A stretch of DNA of 64,000 nt from positions 22,954,191 through 23,018,190 of the forward strand of contig NC_092026.1 in assembly GCF_042242105.1 (NCBI RefSeq), given 5' to 3'. Under the pieces are notes generated by a model that had not been told where the DNA came from, made no database searches, and saw only the letters and a program-made list of their open reading frames with translations. This document shows positions 10,270-28,300 of the stretch, one piece after another. Within the stretch, counting starts at the first letter, position 1. Every line of letters starts with the position of its first letter. Made by a program: the position numbers and the translations under genes. The DNA comes from Pempheris klunzingeri. Taxonomy: Eukaryota; Chordata; Actinopteri; Acropomatiformes; Pempheridae.

Positions 10270-13200
10270 GCCTCACACCTCCTGATGTTCCTCTCTGTCC
10301 AGCCATTTCAATGAAACTTCTCTTTGATTTAATCATCTTCACAAAGAGCCTAAATAAATAAATACATAAATAAAATAAAGTAGCAAGATGAATGTGGACA
10401 TTACAACCAAATCACATGAGGGATCAAAAGCGGCCAAGCTGATATTTTGTGAACTAAAAAAATACATTTTTCATTTTATGAATTTAAGAGACCACATTTT
10501 CCTTTTATTAGGTGTGTTTGATTTTGATATTAGGAGCTGCATATTTACATAGTTCAATTATTTTACTTTTTCTTCCCCTACAATTGTGGTCATTTCCATT
10601 TAATAATTACAGAAAACTATTTGGCAAATGTGCTCAATCATTTAATTCTTGCAGAGTTTGGTGTCTGTATAGCAGAACGAGCAGCCGACTTTAACTTTAG
10701 AGTTGCTGGTCGACAGATGTTGTTACATTTGGGCTGAACCAGCTATTTCCCTTTGTTTCCAGTCTTTAGACTAAAGCTAACTGACGGCCACATATTTATC
10801 AGACAAACATGCGAGTGGACTTGATTTTCTCACCCAGTGTTTACCATGTTCATGTAAACAGTTCATATCATGCCCCCCCTCTTGTGGTAATTTTCTGAAA
10901 GCTTCAGAGTTCACGAATTGTGACGTGTTGTTGACATCATTGTTGAAAGTTGATTATTCAGCGGATGGTAAGTTAATATAGTGTAATTTTAGTCATACAG
11001 AGTTTCTTAGTAATATTTAAATCTGAGGAAATGTTGATATTCCTCGCATTCCCTCCATTACTGTGATGTTGCCCGCTCATTAGCTAGCTAAGCCGTGAGC
11101 CTCGGTGGCTTCTAGACGCCGACAGCGATGAGTCTTTTGGTGTCCATGTTGCTTAGCAAAGCTGCCTAGCAACAGTGCCATCACGATGTAACCACTTGAA
11201 CACAAAGCATATCGTGTACTCGACTTCCCATGTTGTAACTATAAGTTCACAAGTTCCAGCTTAAGGCAGCAAAAGTTTCAGCAAGAGAGTGAATAACCAA
11301 CTTTCAGACCTTCTTTTAATGAATGAATATTTTTCTTGGGGATTTTGTAGGACACAACAGCCACACAAGGATCAGCAAAGAACCAGATATCTGATACCAG
11401 TGGAGTTTGTTTTTATCTAAGGTCATTGAAAGAAGGAGTTCAGGTCCTTTAACATCCATATTTACACAAAACATACGCATTTCCACTATTACCAGTGTAG
11501 CTAAGTGCAGTCTCAGTTACTGCATTTTCCTGCTTTTATACACGTCAGCTTCTCCTCTAAGCGTTTACTAAAGTGAACACAGGTGTAGCGAGAGATTAAT
11601 TGGGCACAGGTGCATGTGGATTTCTAGATGCGGCGCTCCCACAGCAGCTCTCTCTGCCTCTGGATTCATTTTTAATCCCCACCCTGCTTTTACAGACAGC
11701 TTTAAGGGCCTTGGAAACCACTTGCACTGGAAATAGGCTGAAGCCGAAGAAGTCTTTGGTGGTTTATCAACAGCAGAGATGGAGAAAACAGAATCAAACA
11801 AAGAGCTACGGGACACAAACGCTCATTAAAAACATCAAACATTTAAATATCATTATGAACAGCAACAGAGTCACTAAAATGTGGTAAGAACTGCAGAATA
11901 TGTGATAAACAACTGCTTCAGTTGTTGAATGTTAATCAGTAAATTATGACGTTCAGTGCATTATCTACATCTGTATTTGAGAATAACACTGTTCCCCCAT
12001 GATAATCCAAGTCTGTTTTCATAAAGTGGTTTCACAGCAAAAATTGTGTTTACCTCCTAAGAGGAAAAGTGTTTTTCAAAGCTCAGTCAAAAACACTCAG
12101 CGGCAGATACTTGGTCTTTGATTCAAAGCCAGTGTTTTAGTTTGTCAGAGATGAAAAGATCAACCGCTGAGACGTTTCCTATGTGTAACTCAAGCAGCAG
12201 GTATCTTGGTTTTCCACTTGTAGCATGACAAAACTAACGCCGTGCACCAAATCCATGACAAGTCGACGCAGTAAACACTCCATACTAGTTCTTATACAGT
12301 GTACTGTTCGCAATTAGTATTCAGAGAAATCAATCTTTAACCACTCTCCACTAGTAAGAGATTATAAATGTGCAAAGTCACAGAATATTTAATAGTTTTT
12401 TCAATATCTTTGTGCAGTTTTTATTTCTTTCCATCTAAGAGCAGCTCCTTCATTTGCAATAACAGCAATGTCAAAAATCAACCCTGTGCAGTGCATTCAG
12501 TCTGTTTCCTTCAAAAACCAGACACACTGAATGAACTGACTAGTTTTGGATTCAACTAAAAGTCAAATAAAGGTCATTCAGCGCCGGCATGGATCATGTT
12601 GTTGCACTCGTTCAGTTTCTATTCATGACAAAGTGGATTTTCCCCTGAGAAATTACCTCTGGCCCCCCCCCCCACCCCCAATGTGACACTCTCTCAGGCA
12701 TGTTTGACCACCACCATGAAAGCATATGCAATATCTAATCAATATCTTATCTTTGTTAAAGGATAACCACACATTGTAACATCCTAACCAAACATTCAGC
12801 TCAGTCAGTGTGGTGATAACACAAACCAGTCAACGGACAATGAAGCACTTTTTGCACTATTTGTTCAATAATACATAACGATTAAATATGAACCCTGAGT
12901 TTCCTTTAAAATATAAAGTATGTGGTCTTAAAGTGGCACTACAAAGAAGTCAACTTGTCTTATGTACTTACAACTTACAAGGTATTCTATGAATAAAAGA
13001 TCTGCTCACAGAGTTGTTGTGCCTGTGGTCAGTATTTCAATGAAATTATCAGTTAGTGTGTTGGTTGCAGTTTGTTTTTGTACGACTGAATAAGAAATCT
13101 ACACCCTTCAAGGCCTTCAAGGTTTGACCTCGCTCTGCTCATTTTGTACATTTTTGCAGATTGTAGTGAGCAGATCAAGGTGAAGCAAATGCCTTGAAGA

Positions 13201-13510
13201 GATTTTCTTTTGTTTAATCTTCTGGACATTTGATCAAGAAGAGCATTTTCTCCAGCAAATACTTACTACTCACTAATACTAGTTGTCAGGAAATTATTTC
13301 TATAAGACCAGAACTGTATTTTCGCTGTTAGTTCGTACCACATAATTTCCCAACACACAAGATAAACTCTCAGAGACAGAGATCTCAGTTCAAAGTTTTA
13401 CTTGCAACAAGCAAGGAGTACAGGCAAAGATCTACATCTGCACTGAGCAGTCTCAGTGTCTGTCAAGCATCTATGTAACATGTATAAGCAAAGTTCCTCC
13501 TCTCAGCAGT
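10270..13510. other. Intergenic sequence, no gene supported
   Basis: Bases 10725-10790 (GTTTCCAGTCTTTAGACTAA and following) look like a fragment of repeat family C. A C-rich run occurs at 12663-12677. Short open frames have no splice partners and no recognisable domains. Confidence 0.55.
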
Positions 13511-13514
13511 CCTC

Positions 13515-13601
13515 CTCCTCACCCTGCTCCCTCTCCTCCTCACCCTGCTCCCTCTCCTCCTCACCCTGCTCCCTCTCCTCCTCACCCTGCTCCCTCTCCT
13601 C
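13515..13601. repeat. 21-bp minisatellite, four copies
   Basis: The unit TCCTCACCCTGCTCCCTCTC plus one C recurs with an exact 21-base period; the word ACCCTGCTC starts at 13521, 13542, 13563 and 13584. It is nearly pure pyrimidine on this strand. Because the period is a multiple of three, it opens repetitive frames on both strands. Confidence 0.95.
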
Positions 13602-14299
13602 CTTGCAGGGGCGGTTGGTGGGAAGCGCAGGTGTCCTGGCTTCTCACTGTTCAAGGCCTTCTCCAACTCTTCTTTATCTCAACAATGCAAGCACAGTCTG
13701 ATACATCCTACAGCAACACACATCTCTGTGGTCTGTGTAAAGGTCATAACTGTCACACAGTCCTGCATCAGGCTAAAACTTCAGGATAATAAAGCATAAA
13801 TGTACTAACATAAAAATGTATTAGCATAAGCGTGCCTGCACATTTTCTATTTCCTAACACGAGTAAAAAAAGAAAAAATACAAATGATAGATATATATTC
13901 TTGTTTTTGCGGTCCTGACCTTTGTCAGGATGTTTTTCCTCATCTCTCTAACTCATCGTTTCTCGTGATCTTTCTACTGTTGACTCTTTAATAAATGCTT
14001 AAAATGATAGGAGTTATATGTTTAATTTTGATTTCCTACAGCCACTCACATAAATCCGTAGACTGTATATAAAGAAATCATTATTCACAGCCCATGCATA
14101 AAGCAGAGGCACCTTCTAGATGTTTGGATCACAGCATCCTGACATAGAACAGCCATTTTAAATGCTTTTAGGGGATGGACACAATAACACAAACACCTGA
14201 AGAGTAGAAATCAATCCACTGCGAGAAAAAATACAGTTCAAGAAATGAAACCTTTGTTAAATGTGAAACAGCTGGTTGTTGTTTAAATGATCAGAATGA

Positions 14300-14800
14300 T
14301 TTTGATTCTGTCATAACTTGTGATACTGTTGTTGTTGCACTGATCTGTGTTAAACTGAGCTGAAGTATAATATGTGACAGCGTGAGGTGAAAGGTCACAG
14401 ATGGTGTTGTGACCTCTGTTGTCCCTCAGCAGCAGGAAATATTCTCAAGCGCTTTACATTTTCACTCACACATGTTAATCCTGTGTATGTGTGTGTGTAC
14501 ACAGCTGCCAGGAGCCCCAACATGACCCCTTGTGTAACAGTGTGTGAGGCTTTACTGTAGCTGTCCTTTATCCCGCAAACATGTGTGTAAAAACCCAGTT
14601 TGATAAACCCGCTGTTCACCACCCACCCAGCGCTGACAGACAGACACAGTGAGCTGGTGAACATGTCGCTGCATTTAGCAGCTACCGACCCTGATATTTA
14701 CCTCAGGAGGTGGTGAAGACCAAAAACAGAGCACAAAGCAGAGTGAATACTGGAGTTGGACTCATCAGGTGGACACAAACATAACTCTAAATGCTGAATG
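14300..14800 (+). repeat. Dispersed repeat, family B
   Basis: The words GAGCTGGTGAACATG, then GAAGACCAAAAACAGAGC and GAGTGAATA, recur in the same order at 51690-51780 and in reverse at 49000-49480. No coding frame is intact. Boundaries are approximate. Confidence 0.6.
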
Positions 14801-16184
14801 TGTAAATAAATTACTCCTTTGTAACTCTTTTGTAACTAGCCATGTCATCTTTATATGGTAATAATATGTCGCTATTGTGGTTACAGCTTGTTGCACTGCC
14901 CCCAAGTGGCCTTAGATGTGGGTTGTGCACCTTGGAGAGGTGGAGGTGAAGGTAGCAGGGAGTGTTTTCTCAAAGGTGGGATCATGTGTCCACCGAAAGA
15001 TGTATGCTGGGGACTTTCCCACAGACTGGCTGTTAGTGGATGGTTAAGTTTATGAATGGGTGCCACCTATAGAAACATCACAATACTGTGCAAACTGTTG
15101 ACTTTACAAAAGCAGAAAACAATTCTTGTTGATGACTGAAGTGTGGAAACAAGAACAACAAATCACAAGCACAAAACCTTGAGCCAGGTTTTGGCCCAAG
15201 TTTTTTGAAATGCCGCAGGCTATCAATCTGCATTCTCATCAGCTTTTTTCATTTTCTTTACCCTTTTGATATGGTTTCTCCACCTTTGAGAAAGTACACC
15301 ACTGTGGTTGATTTGGTGGTTGACTGACCAGTCAGGCTGGTTGCCTCCATCCAGGGAAAAACCCGGTGCCTCTGCTTTAACCAGGCTTTGATGTTGCTGG
15401 ATGCAGCTAACATGTCATTCCTCTCTGAAGTGTATTAGCTGGAAATTGATCCTTTTGATCTTTTTCTTTTTTAATTTCACCGTGTTTGAAGCCATGGGGC
15501 TTTGTCTCAAAAAGAAAAGGGCATTTAATGGTTTTTGCATTCAATTGTCAGTGTTTAGTTTTGACAGTTAAACAGCTGTGGTTTGTTGTACCAAGACATG
15601 TCAGGTATTTAAATGTTGGGCAATGGAATAATATACAGATATTCAATACTGTTCACTTCATATACATTTTTGTCACAATTTGACCATAACAGGACCATGA
15701 CAATTCTTTATGAATACAGAGGCGCTGCCATGAATGATCAGGACTTTTTTAAATGAATTTTTCACATTTTCAGCACTTTGTAATCATGTGGCAACTTATT
15801 TACTTTACCTACATGACCAAATTAGTTAGTTACACTTGCACACACATACAGACAGAGACTCCCTCCTTCATAATCAGATGCCACAAACAAATCAACTATG
15901 AAAACGACGCTTCTGCTCTTGCTTTTGCAGCCCGTTCCAAGTGGCGTGAGTCCTCTGTTTACGGCAGCATGATGACTGACAGGATGAGGGTCACCTGACA
16001 CACTGGCTGAAAACCAACACAGAGCAACACAGAGCAGAGATTCTGTTCACAGCACACTGGGGTAAATATGTGGACGTATGAATCATGAGTGTCAGTGAAT
16101 CATGAGTGCACAAGACTCTGTGAGGCTGTGATGCTCATTGTAAAAAAATGAAACATACATAGACAAAACAGTATTGGTCTAATT
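14801..16184. other. Intergenic sequence, no gene supported
   Basis: Bases 14890-14930 (TTGCACTGCCCCCAAGTGGCC) resemble repeat-associated sequence and may extend family B. Nothing else is identifiable. Confidence 0.5.
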
Positions 16185-16505
16185 TATTTATTTTACCTTC
16201 ATGTTGGGGATAATTTCACTGAGAAGCATCAGGAGGGAAAGGTGGAGGAGGGGAACATGCACCACCGTCTGTACCAAATTTGATGGAAATCCATCCAGTA
16301 TTGGTGTAGCCAATTCTTTTCAAACCACAAACCTCATGGCAGCGCTAGAGGGAAAGTCTGGGGATCAACGAAATCATTGAGATTCATCATCTGGGTGTCA
16401 TCGATGTCTGTAGAAAATGTCAGTGCAATCCATTCAGTAGCTGCTGAGATATTCAGACTGGGCCGACATTACCAACTCTTGAAGACATCCTCAGATTAAG
16501 GGGCA
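16185..16505 (+). repeat. Family A repeat, larger fragment
   Basis: Words such as CAAATTTGATGGAAATCCAT, CAATCCATTCAGTAG, GAGATATTCAGACTGGGCCG match 27150-27200 (CAATCCATTCAATAG, GAGATATTTCAGCCTGGGCCG) in the same orientation. This copy lies just upstream of apoD-like gene 3. Confidence 0.65.
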
Positions 16506-16959
16506 GGAGAATATCCAGATTGTTTTATAACATTTCTACTGGTATGTCCCCCATGACTCCACTTTGCTAATAGTTTACTTCATGTCTGAAATAAAGCTGG
16601 CTCTGCACAAAGACACCCATTGATGACACAGAGTCGCAGGGCTGCAAAACCTCGCAGAGAGCAACGTCTCTCATTCAAATACCAGAATTTGTCTGAGGAA
16701 GAGAACATATATCTGAACCACCAGCACACAGAGGTAAGAAACTACATTCAGTGATGTATATGAATAAATAAATCAGCTCACGCACTGTTGATAAATGCTT
16801 CATTAGCGTAATTTGATAATTTTGTGTTTTCTTGTGTTTAACAAAATTGTGTAAAATATCTAATCTAATCTAAAATAATTACTTTTTGTTGCCAATTTGT
16901 GACTCATTTGCATCTTTTGGCTGATAATCATCTGCAGGTAACAAAGGCCTGTCTCTGCC

Positions 16960-18658
16960 ATGAAGTTATCTTTTGTTCTGGTTTTTGCATTCATCATCCC
17001 GCTCATCAGGGCTCAGGTGCCCCACTGGGGACCGTGTCCGGAACCAGCTGTTCAGCCGGCCTTCACCCTTAAACAGGTACTACTTTGTACCGCGCTTCAT
17101 AAATAAATCAGCGGACTAAGAACAAGTGTTTTCCAGTGATGACGTGTGGGTGGGTGGCTATCATTTAATGCAACACATATTGTCTTTTATTCTATAACAA
17201 ATAGTCTTTGATAATTATACTTATAGCAGTGATTACTTATTATCATGTTAACATTGTTTAACAATTATTTGAGAGTAGGGTAAAGTATTTAGCAATTGCA
17301 AACAATACATAAACATGTAATAAATAGTTTATGACGTCTTTATAAATATACGTCAACTCATAAGCAAAAGCTGGAGTGTTAACGGATAATGAAAAACAGT
17401 CTAGTAAAACACTGCAGAGTTAATATAAAGATGTCTTCACAGGAGAAGTTATAACTGTTGTCAAATACTGTGCATTAAATTGCCCTTATATCTGCTAAGT
17501 GTTTATATACTGTTTATAAATGCAGAATAAAAGGAGATTACAGTAAAGGGTTACTTGGCTCATCATTACTGATGCATTGTACTGTTGTAGTTTGTCGAAG
17601 TGGCAAAGCTAATGTGAAGTGTTTCATATACTGCTGGGCAGTTTACTGTGTAACAAGCTGATCTGCAAAGTAATTAGGAAATAAAGCTGTTCACTACTTA
17701 TACATGTAGTGGAGTAAAAGATACAATCGTAAATAAAATGGAAATACTCAAGTAAAGTCAGATTTGGACAGTAGTTGAGTAAATGTGCTCACTCCCCTCA
17801 TGAGAATAGGTTTGATGAGACACCTACTGTGAGTTTTGCTGAATTCACTAAAGCATGTAGATTTATTCACACTCTCTACTGACAGTGTTCTCAAATGTCT
17901 TTGACCTTTTATGTGCAGTTCATGGGGAGATGGTTTGAAATTGCCAAACTGCCGGCCCAGTTTGAGAAGGGCCGGTGCATCGAAACCAATTTCACTTTGA
18001 CGGGCAACTCCATTCGAGTGGTCAGCTCTGAAATACTGTGAGTCTGTGTCTGTGGTTTCTTTGTGCTAATGTGTCAGGAGGTAATATTTGCATGGTTTGT
18101 ATAATATTTGCATGGTTTTTGCATGGTTTGTATTATCCAATGTGAAATTTGACTGTTTGGAATGAAACAGAAAAGGAGAGCTGAGGAAAATCGAAGGAAC
18201 AGGAGTCATTGAGGACCCGAAGAATCCGGCCAAGCTGGGAATAACTTATTCCTACGGTGAGTGAGACATTTGGTACAGAATAATTGCTGCTGCTGGTGAT
18301 GTTAGCAGGGCTCCTCACCTTTAACAATCTCGTATTAGAATTTTTACTTTTTCTCCTTGTGTCACATCAGGAGAAAACATTGTCAGCGACCTGCTTTTGA
18401 TCTTGTTTTGTGTCCCTCACAGTCCTGCCCTACTCGCCTTACTGGATCCTGTCCACTGACTACGTGAACTCTGCCCTGGTGTACTCCTGCACTGACATCT
18501 TGAGGCTCTTCCACGTGGACTTCGCCTGGATCCTGAGCCGGACGCGAACCCTGCCGGACGCCACCATCGAGACAGCCAGGGACACCTTCGCCAAGAACAA
18601 CATCGACGTGAGCAGGATGATTGCCAGCAGGCAGCAAGGCTGTGACAAAACCCTTTGA
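16960..18658 (+). CDS. apod: Apolipoprotein D-like lipocalin 3 (diverged)
   Basis: This is a third secreted lipocalin of the ApoD type, 185 residues. Coding exons are 16960-17076, 17919-18037, 18171-18256 and 18423-18658, with the same 0, 2, 1 intron phases as the other two copies but exons 3 to 6 bases shorter. An untranslated exon ends at 16733 (GAG|GTAAGA), and the next exon starts at 16938. A signal peptide covers about residues 1-18 (LIRA|Q). Signatures are GRWFE at 42-46, STDY at 118-121 and FAWILSR (Arg147). Cysteines 26, 59, 130 and 181 fit the ApoD disulfides. Asn63 lies in an NFT sequon. The middle of the protein differs strongly from genes 1 and 2, for example KGELRKIEGTG in place of the ADGTINSISGS type segment, so it is an older duplicate. 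No clear TATA box is visible, unlike in the other two. Confidence 0.94.
17575..17775 (+). repeat. Dispersed repeat, family D (fragment in apoD-3 intron)
   Basis: The words GGAAATACTCAAGTAAAG and GTTGAGTAAATGTGCTCAC match 8560-8590. Related sequence in the reverse sense occurs at 20240-20370 and 31050-31420 (TCCACTACATTTTTTGGA). The family is non-coding and lies within the 842-base second intron. Confidence 0.55.
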
Positions 18659-18797
18659 GCTGCAGAAGAAATGCAGCACAAGATGGTGGTGACAGGAAGG
18701 AAAAGATAATTCATCCCATGTTCCAGAAAATTGACTAATATTTAAATGCTGACTGTGACCAGGGTGGTAGACTGCCGTTTTTCTGCTGTTTTAAGAC

Positions 18798-18803
18798 AAT
18801 AAA
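18798..18803 (+). terminator. Polyadenylation signal, apoD-like gene 3
   Basis: AATAAA lies 140 bases after the stop codon. Confidence 0.75.
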
Positions 18804-18809
18804 AATGTT

Positions 18810-19850
18810 TACAGCACTAAATAACTGCACGCCTACACTGTATGTTGTAGTAAGTAGTTGGATGTGAGGGTGTTTTGAGTGTAACAGTGTGAGTGAAGTC
18901 GCCATCACTGGTTTGTAACATTAGAAGCTGAGAGTAAAAATACGTTTTAGCCATTTAAGCTGTTGATTTTGTCATAATGAATTATGTTTGTAGTTTAATT
19001 TGCGGTATAAAAAAGAAGAATCATATTGGAATCAAGTGATGTTATCTGAATCTAATGTTATGCCCACAAACTGGAAACACAGAACATCTAATTAGAGTCA
19101 ATAAAAGTCAGTAAAACTTGTTTCATGTGATCTTTGATTCTGCGGCCGCTTCTTTTTTTTTAAAGAAATCACACTATGTGAATATCAATGTGCAGCTCAG
19201 AGTTTCTACAGATAGAAACATATAGAGACAGAAACAAAAACTGATTTGAAAAGACTCCCATGAAAAGTGCTAAACTTCAGACAACTATTAAGTGATGTAA
19301 CATTATATATTCTCTTAACATAAAAATTGAAGGGAAAATCATCATAGCTTTAGAGCTAAAGTTTGCCAGTAATGTTTAATACTGTATGTCATATAAAATA
19401 CAGATTGCTGTGGTGCAATGTTGTATGAAACGTGTGGACGCCATCATAATTATGTAAGAAAGATACAAACTTTGTATAAACCCTCGTCCTTCCAACATAC
19501 TTAACATTCAAAGGCTAGTGACCGGGGTCCCTTGGGACCATGATAGCAAAATGCTAACTTATTTATTCTCAAAGCATCATTAGTTATGTATTTGATGTCA
19601 TCTTAAAAAACAAACTATTATTTTAGGGCAGCTACAATTAATTTGCATATTGTATAAAATCAAAATATACCCATGGCAAACATGAGCAGAAATATTTTCA
19701 AATTGTTTAAAACTGCATAAATTTGGTGCATTTTACTGGGGTCCACAATGACAACAAATACATTTAACAGAAAATGATGATAATAAACAGAAAAAGAGAA
19801 CAGTGCAAAGACTATAAACTGTAAACTTCTCAACATGCACGTCTGTTTTG
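18810..19850. other. Intergenic sequence, no gene supported
   Basis: This is AT-rich sequence between apoD-like gene 3 and cops9. There are no coding exons, and no repeat that I recognise. Confidence 0.55.
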
Positions 19851-19854
19851 TCTC

Positions 19855-24604
<4,750 letters not shown>

Positions 24605-25204
24605 TGACAGAGACTAAACACGTCTTCAGAGTAATGATGGATGATATTCAGACCGCTCCGCACTTTTCCAGATATTTTTTTTTTTTGTGGAAAGCAAACC
24701 AGCCATTTACTGTCTAATGACATACAATTTCCTTTCATAGTTGTCCTAGTTTCAGGCTTTTTAAAACATCCTTAAAAAGTCGTGACCGACTCCAGATGTT
24801 GTCAAATTCTTAAGATCCCGAGGATTCCTTCATATATGGTATGTTAAAATTATGAGCTTGTATCGTGCTCATGTCTTCGACTGCTTCTCTTCTGGATTGC
24901 AGGTTTCAGTGTGCTGGAAAACACCTGTTAGGAGCATAATTATACTTATAATGGGCAGAGGCTCCATACGCTGTCCCCCTTAAACATGCTGCAGATGGCA
25001 TAAGATAAATGATGGTCTGCTAAAATGGCTTAAATTATTTTTGTGACAGTGTGTGATAGTCACAGACGTTCTGTTTGTTTGGTTTTTTTATCCGCAGTGT
25101 TTCATGTTACGTCATGAATTTGTACATATTTGTACAAATGTGTAGTTCTGCATCCACAGTTGTATTTTTGTCATGGATTCTATATGTGACACTGGTCAAA
25201 AATC

Positions 25205-25210
25205 AATAAA
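25205..25210 (+). terminator. Polyadenylation signal, cops9
   Basis: AATAAA lies about 600 bases after the stop codon and is followed by a GT-rich stretch (TTGTGAGTGACT). No earlier AATAAA is seen in the likely 3' untranslated region. Confidence 0.55.
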
Positions 25211-25274
25211 TAATATTTTATATATGAAGCAGCAAGTTGTGAGTGACTCTCATTCACTTTTTATTCATAGCACA

Positions 25275-25366
<92 letters not shown>
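25275..25366. repeat. (CTAT)n microsatellite
   Basis: An unbroken tetranucleotide run of about 23 units, just after the cops9 3' end. It gives the translated pattern Leu-Ser-Ile-Tyr. Confidence 0.98.
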
Positions 25367-25369
25367 TCT

Positions 25370-28300
25370 AGGCAGAAATTCTCTTTCATGCCAATTCTCT
25401 CTCTTTAGCTGTTGCAGCTGTGTTGCCTTTTTTCCTGAAAAGGTGCTTATACTGGCCATAAGCACACATTAAAGCCTCTAAGTCAAGTGGGATGAAGTAG
25501 GGCGACCTTTATTTCTTGCGATTTGCCGTTGGGGAACCGCAGTATCAGAGCTCCACTGATGGCAGGTTTTTGTATTCATCAGGCAGGCGTTTAACTCAAA
25601 GCTGGTTGATTGAACTTACTGTGATCAGCTGTTCTGGACACCTCAGAGTTCAGGTTAAGGCTTGGAGTTTGTTAAACTTGCTTTGTGAAACAGGGCCCAG
25701 ACTACTGTTTCAAGCTCTCCCAGTGCGTGTAAACACATGTAATTTTAATAAAAAACTAAAAAGATCACTCATAGATAGCCCCCCCCCCCTTTCTGAACAG
25801 AATAGTCTGCATGCTTCGCTCTCTCCTTCGACATCTTCGTGTTTCTGGGGGCGTTAGTGAGGGAAAAAACTGGCAGACAGCAAGGCGGAGGGCTGCAGGA
25901 GGTCACATGTTCGATGGATCCTCCTTATGACATCATAAACGGAGGAAAATCGAAATGGTGTGTTTTCACACACGTTTATTGAAAGATGGAGCAGGAGACA
26001 AAGAGAGGACGGTCTGTTCTGATAGTTGGGCGGTCTGTAGCGACACAAACTAGTGTCGTAAAGACATTAAAAAGTTCATTTTACAGGTTACGAGACCTCA
26101 GAAAACAATTTCAGCACTCCTCCAGAGCTTTCAATCATTTGACGTGATCTTTATTACCTTGAATATGAAAGAGCCAGGACAGTTTTTGTGATAAAATGCT
26201 GTGAGTGCTGTGGGCATCTGCAGCTGTCGGCCTAAAGCGAAACCTCACACAGACTTCTGTGTGTCTGTAGATTACATCAGCACAGTCAGAAAAAAGGCTG
26301 CTTCAAAAAGTACACAACGTGAGAGACCAGCCTAGGCCCTGCAATGCAACATATATTTTTCATTCTCAGTAAGGTGTCATGTAGAGTTTATCATTTTCAC
26401 TCACTTTTCTCTCCACATTCAGTTGTTAACTGTAAAATGAGCGGCACCAATGAAAACGCTGATCTGAAGGGCAATACCATTTCCTGTTTTGGGCCACAGC
26501 ATATTGGAGTTTTATTACTATTCAGCACAACTTGCAGACTGATAAGAAGCTTCTGAGGAGCACAAAATGCAAACTGCAAGTATTTAACTTCTCGCTGTAC
26601 AAAATCAGCAAAACAGAGAACTGTGTGGTCAGCACAGACATTTCTCACAGTTGTGTACAAGACAGTGGTATTAATTACACCCTGACACTCTTGATCGTGC
26701 ATTAACCAGCAGTAAACACAGACGACTATCTGATCGGGATTTGGGACCACAGGCTCAAGGCTTGGGGTCTATAAACAACATTGTCCTACAGCAGGAAATG
26801 ATCCACTTTATTAGAAATGCTTTAGAAAATCATAATTAGCATGTCCACACATGGACCAATATCACTTTCAATCTGTGTGGGAACAGCAATAATTCTCTCT
26901 GCTGAATGAAACGCCAGTTGTGAGACGTTCTAAGCAGATTATTAGGGATCCTAAATTCTGGGTATGCAGGACAATGTGGAGATTAAACAAGATTAGATCA
27001 TAATTTTTATTACATTAACAAGACTAAGAGTCTGCGTCCATGCTAGAGGCTCTGTGAGGCTGTACGTAGGCACCGCGGTGCTTTGAGCTAAATGCTAACA
27101 TCAGCATACTAACATGATTCATCGTTGGGGAGCGTGAATGTCTGAAGAACATTTCATGGCAATCCATTCAATAGTTGTTGAGATATTTCAGCCTGGGCCG
27201 AAGTAGTGGACCATGTGACATCAGCACCCAGAGGTCCCAAAAAAAAAAAACGTCCTAGAAACATGAACATGAACATGAAGACTCCCTCGAAGCTACAAAC
27301 CACAGATCTAGTGTCTTCAGACAGTGGTTGCATTCAAACTCTGGTCTATAAAATATCCAAGATTTATAACTGTGCACATAAGCTTTATTGTAATGTTTAT
27401 TTTAGGCAGACAACTAAACTGATGATTTGAGCTACTGCCACTAAAATCTACTATCACAATCTATTATCACATCTATTTTGCTTATTAATTTTTTTCTTTA
27501 TCCACCAACATGAAAACACAACTTTAAATTATTATTTGCTTATTTATCTGTTGAGAAACTTCAACCACAACTTAAGTGCTCACATAAAAGAGTTTGACAG
27601 GCATCATCATTTTTACAAGGGTCTGTGTTTTTAATGAGCTTTTCTTCTGCAAGAAGCACGAGACACTTTATGGGTTCTTAGTCCAAATTTCCGTTATGTT
27701 GCTGTGGATTTTCCACGCATAGGAAGAGACAGACATCTCTCCTGATGGCTGCTCTGCTTAAAGATGAAGAAAACAACCATTTGTCTCCTCCTGTGACAAC
27801 CCCAGTTATTCTGAAATGTGTAAATTGCAGGGATCGGAGCCAAGGCTGATTCCTCATTCATCATGCAAGAGAGACACAGGCCTGGGGGACAAACTGTATC
27901 ACTGTGGAAAACCAGCATTTAGGAAGTGAGTGAAAGATGAAGGCAGAATCATTTGAATCTAATAAACAATAGGAATCAAAATATGATGATAACCTTAACT
28001 GATGCTGCTCTGCCATTCATACACATATTTACTGTGTACAGTGATTCCAATGCAGAGCACTTATACCTCCCTGCACCCCTGGAGAAGACTGTGAAGTGGT
28101 TCAACTAATTAAAAAAAGAGAGATTACAATTTGATTAAAAACATAAACAGTATATTTATGAAATTGTTATGGATGAACGGTTGAAATAGTTACACTGGAC
28201 TAAGGTAATAGAACAGTTTGCTGAAATAATGTTAGTTTAAGTGATGAAGAAATTGTTGAAATAGTTAAAAGTTGTGGATAAAAGGTTGAAAATCAACTTC

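Noticed and set aside
13456-13701. Ser-Pro-Cys repeat protein on plus strand and Arg-rich one on minus strand
   Set aside because: Both are products of the 21-bp minisatellite, whose period is a multiple of three.
25173-25472. 99-residue plus-strand frame
   Set aside because: Mostly the translated CTAT microsatellite.
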